Assembly: GCA_964607755.1 (NCBI GenBank)
Contig: CAZSMC010000045.1
Location: forward strand, 1-34,471
DNA: 34,471 nucleotides
Origin: CAZSMC01 sp964607755
GTDB lineage: Bacteria > Zhuqueibacterota > Zhuqueibacteria > Residuimicrobiales > Krinioviventaceae
Reading direction: 5' to 3'
How positions within the stretch are numbered: the first letter of the stretch is position 1; each line of letters begins with the position of its first letter. The notes under the pieces are model-generated. The model was not told the origin of the DNA. It was given only the letters and a program-made list of their open reading frames with translations, and searched no databases. A program made the translations under genes and the position numbers. This document shows, piece by piece, positions 33,877 through 34,471 of the stretch.

Positions 33877-34471
33877 TTACTTTTTTACAAATCGAATCGC
33901 TGCCCCGCCGCTTCCGGCCAGATCGAGTTTCAGCACATTCTGAGCCGTAACCGTTTTCTGAGATGTTTTTACACGGTCGGGATAATCTTCAGCCTCATCC
34001 GGATCCAGCCACATGTGCGCTGAGTATTTTCCCGGCTTTAAAAAGGAAAGTGGCACTGTAATCGATCGCGCGTTTTCATTGTTCAGTGCACCCAGGTAGC
34101 ATACGTCTGCTGACTGGCGGGCTATGACGATAAATTCTCCGGGAAAACCGTCGATCACTTTGGTGTCATCCCAGGTGGTCGGTACAACTTTTAGAAACTC
34201 CAGACCGCCGGGACTCGTTCTGTAATTATAAGGTGAATCGCAAGCCACTTGCAGCGGACTCTCGTAAACGACGAATTGCGCTAACTGATGAGCCCGTGTT
34301 GTCATCACAAACGGTCCGGGCGCATCGCTGCCAACGACTCGAAACGTCTCCGGTGTTTTGTTTCGAAATCCACCCGGGGTATAATCTATGGGACCGCACA
34401 GCATGCGCGTAAAGGCCAGGGTGACGTTATGCGACGGCGTAATCCGGTCGCTCCATTTGTTGTATTCATTT
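33877..34471 (-). CDS. Glycoside hydrolase family 97, C-terminal part (cut by window edge)
   Basis: The open frame runs to the right edge, beginning NEYNKWSDRITPSHNVTLAF and TRMLCGPIDYTPGGF. It continues with RAHQLAQFVVYESPLQVACDSPYNY, VPTTWDDTKVIDGFPGEFIV, and IARQSADVCYLGALNNENAR. This is the end of the GH97 barrel and the C-terminal beta-sandwich. GH97 enzymes (SusB type) hydrolyse alpha-glucosides or alpha-galactosides. The residues that tell retaining from inverting members lie upstream and are not visible. Only about 197 residues of an expected 650-700 are here. It is the first visible gene of the polysaccharide cluster, with 37 bases to the next gene. Confidence 0.9.
   Translation of the reverse strand, partial: NEYNKWSDRITPSHNVTLAFTRMLCGPIDYTPGGFRNKTPETFRVVGSDAPGPFVMTTRAHQLAQFVVYESPLQVACDSPYNYRTSPGGLEFLKVVPTTWDDTKVIDGFPGEFIVIARQSADVCYLGALNNENARSITVPLSFLKPGKYSAHMWLDPDEAEDYPDRVKTSQKTVTAQNVLKLDLAGSGGAAIRFVKK

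Overview
The window looks like one scaffold from a Gram-negative bacterium of the Calditrichota/KSB1 or FCB (Fibrobacterota-Chlorobiota-Bacteroidota) kind, probably a metagenome bin. The grounds are many lipoproteins and signal peptides, an outer-membrane beta-barrel protein, Mla-type lipid transport, two secreted proteins ending in the 'NYPNPFN' C-terminal sorting/FlgD-like domain, and a GH97 glycosidase. The phylum is inferred from these domain habits and no marker gene is present. A run of 100 N marks a scaffold join.

Left part (1-13042). An initiator tRNA-fMet with a clear promoter and terminator is followed by a Y-family polymerase homologue that has lost two of its catalytic acids, an AI-2E permease, a small exported HEAT protein and an alpha/beta hydrolase. 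Two tightly packed minus-strand operons come next. One (7450 to 4461) encodes a multi-pass membrane protein, a lipoprotein and a peptidoglycan-binding lytic transglycosylase. The other (13042 to 7530) encodes a zinc peptidase-TolB propeller-BamA barrel chimera, a BamB-like propeller lipoprotein, a small exported protein and an FN3-propeller lipoprotein. In both operons most genes overlap by a few bases or nearly abut, which suggests each makes one envelope machine.

Middle part (13043-22510). This is a decayed, repeat-rich accessory zone. It holds a HEAT-repeat lipoprotein gene with two compensating frameshifts, beside a remnant of an unrelated C-terminal domain. A SWIM-SNF2 helicase follows, then a TumE-type toxin gene (frameshifted) with an antitoxin gene carrying an in-frame palindromic insertion. 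There is also a truncated membrane-protein gene across the N gap, a hicBA pair and an AlbA_2/Schlafen-domain protein. Three copies of a roughly 190 bp multi-hairpin repeat ending in CTCGTTCC/GGAACGAG, a different 127 bp four-hairpin element ending in TTTGGAGTG/CACTCCAAA, and two long branched terminators sit between the genes. The N gap is flanked by the same 55 bp on both sides, so it is almost certainly an unmerged contig overlap, not missing sequence.

Right part (22511-34471). A secreted protein of unknown role lies downstream of a complete Mla/MCE lipid-transport operon (MCE protein, PqiC-like lipoprotein, STAS-permease fusion, ATPase). A divergent GntR/FCD regulator and a PhoD-type phosphoesterase follow. 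The window ends in a minus-strand polysaccharide-related cluster: a GH97 glycosidase (cut by the window edge), a large Asp-box propeller protein and a LamG-like protein, the last two with C-terminal sorting domains. A dead mini-gene whose start codon appears to have become AGG lies after this cluster.
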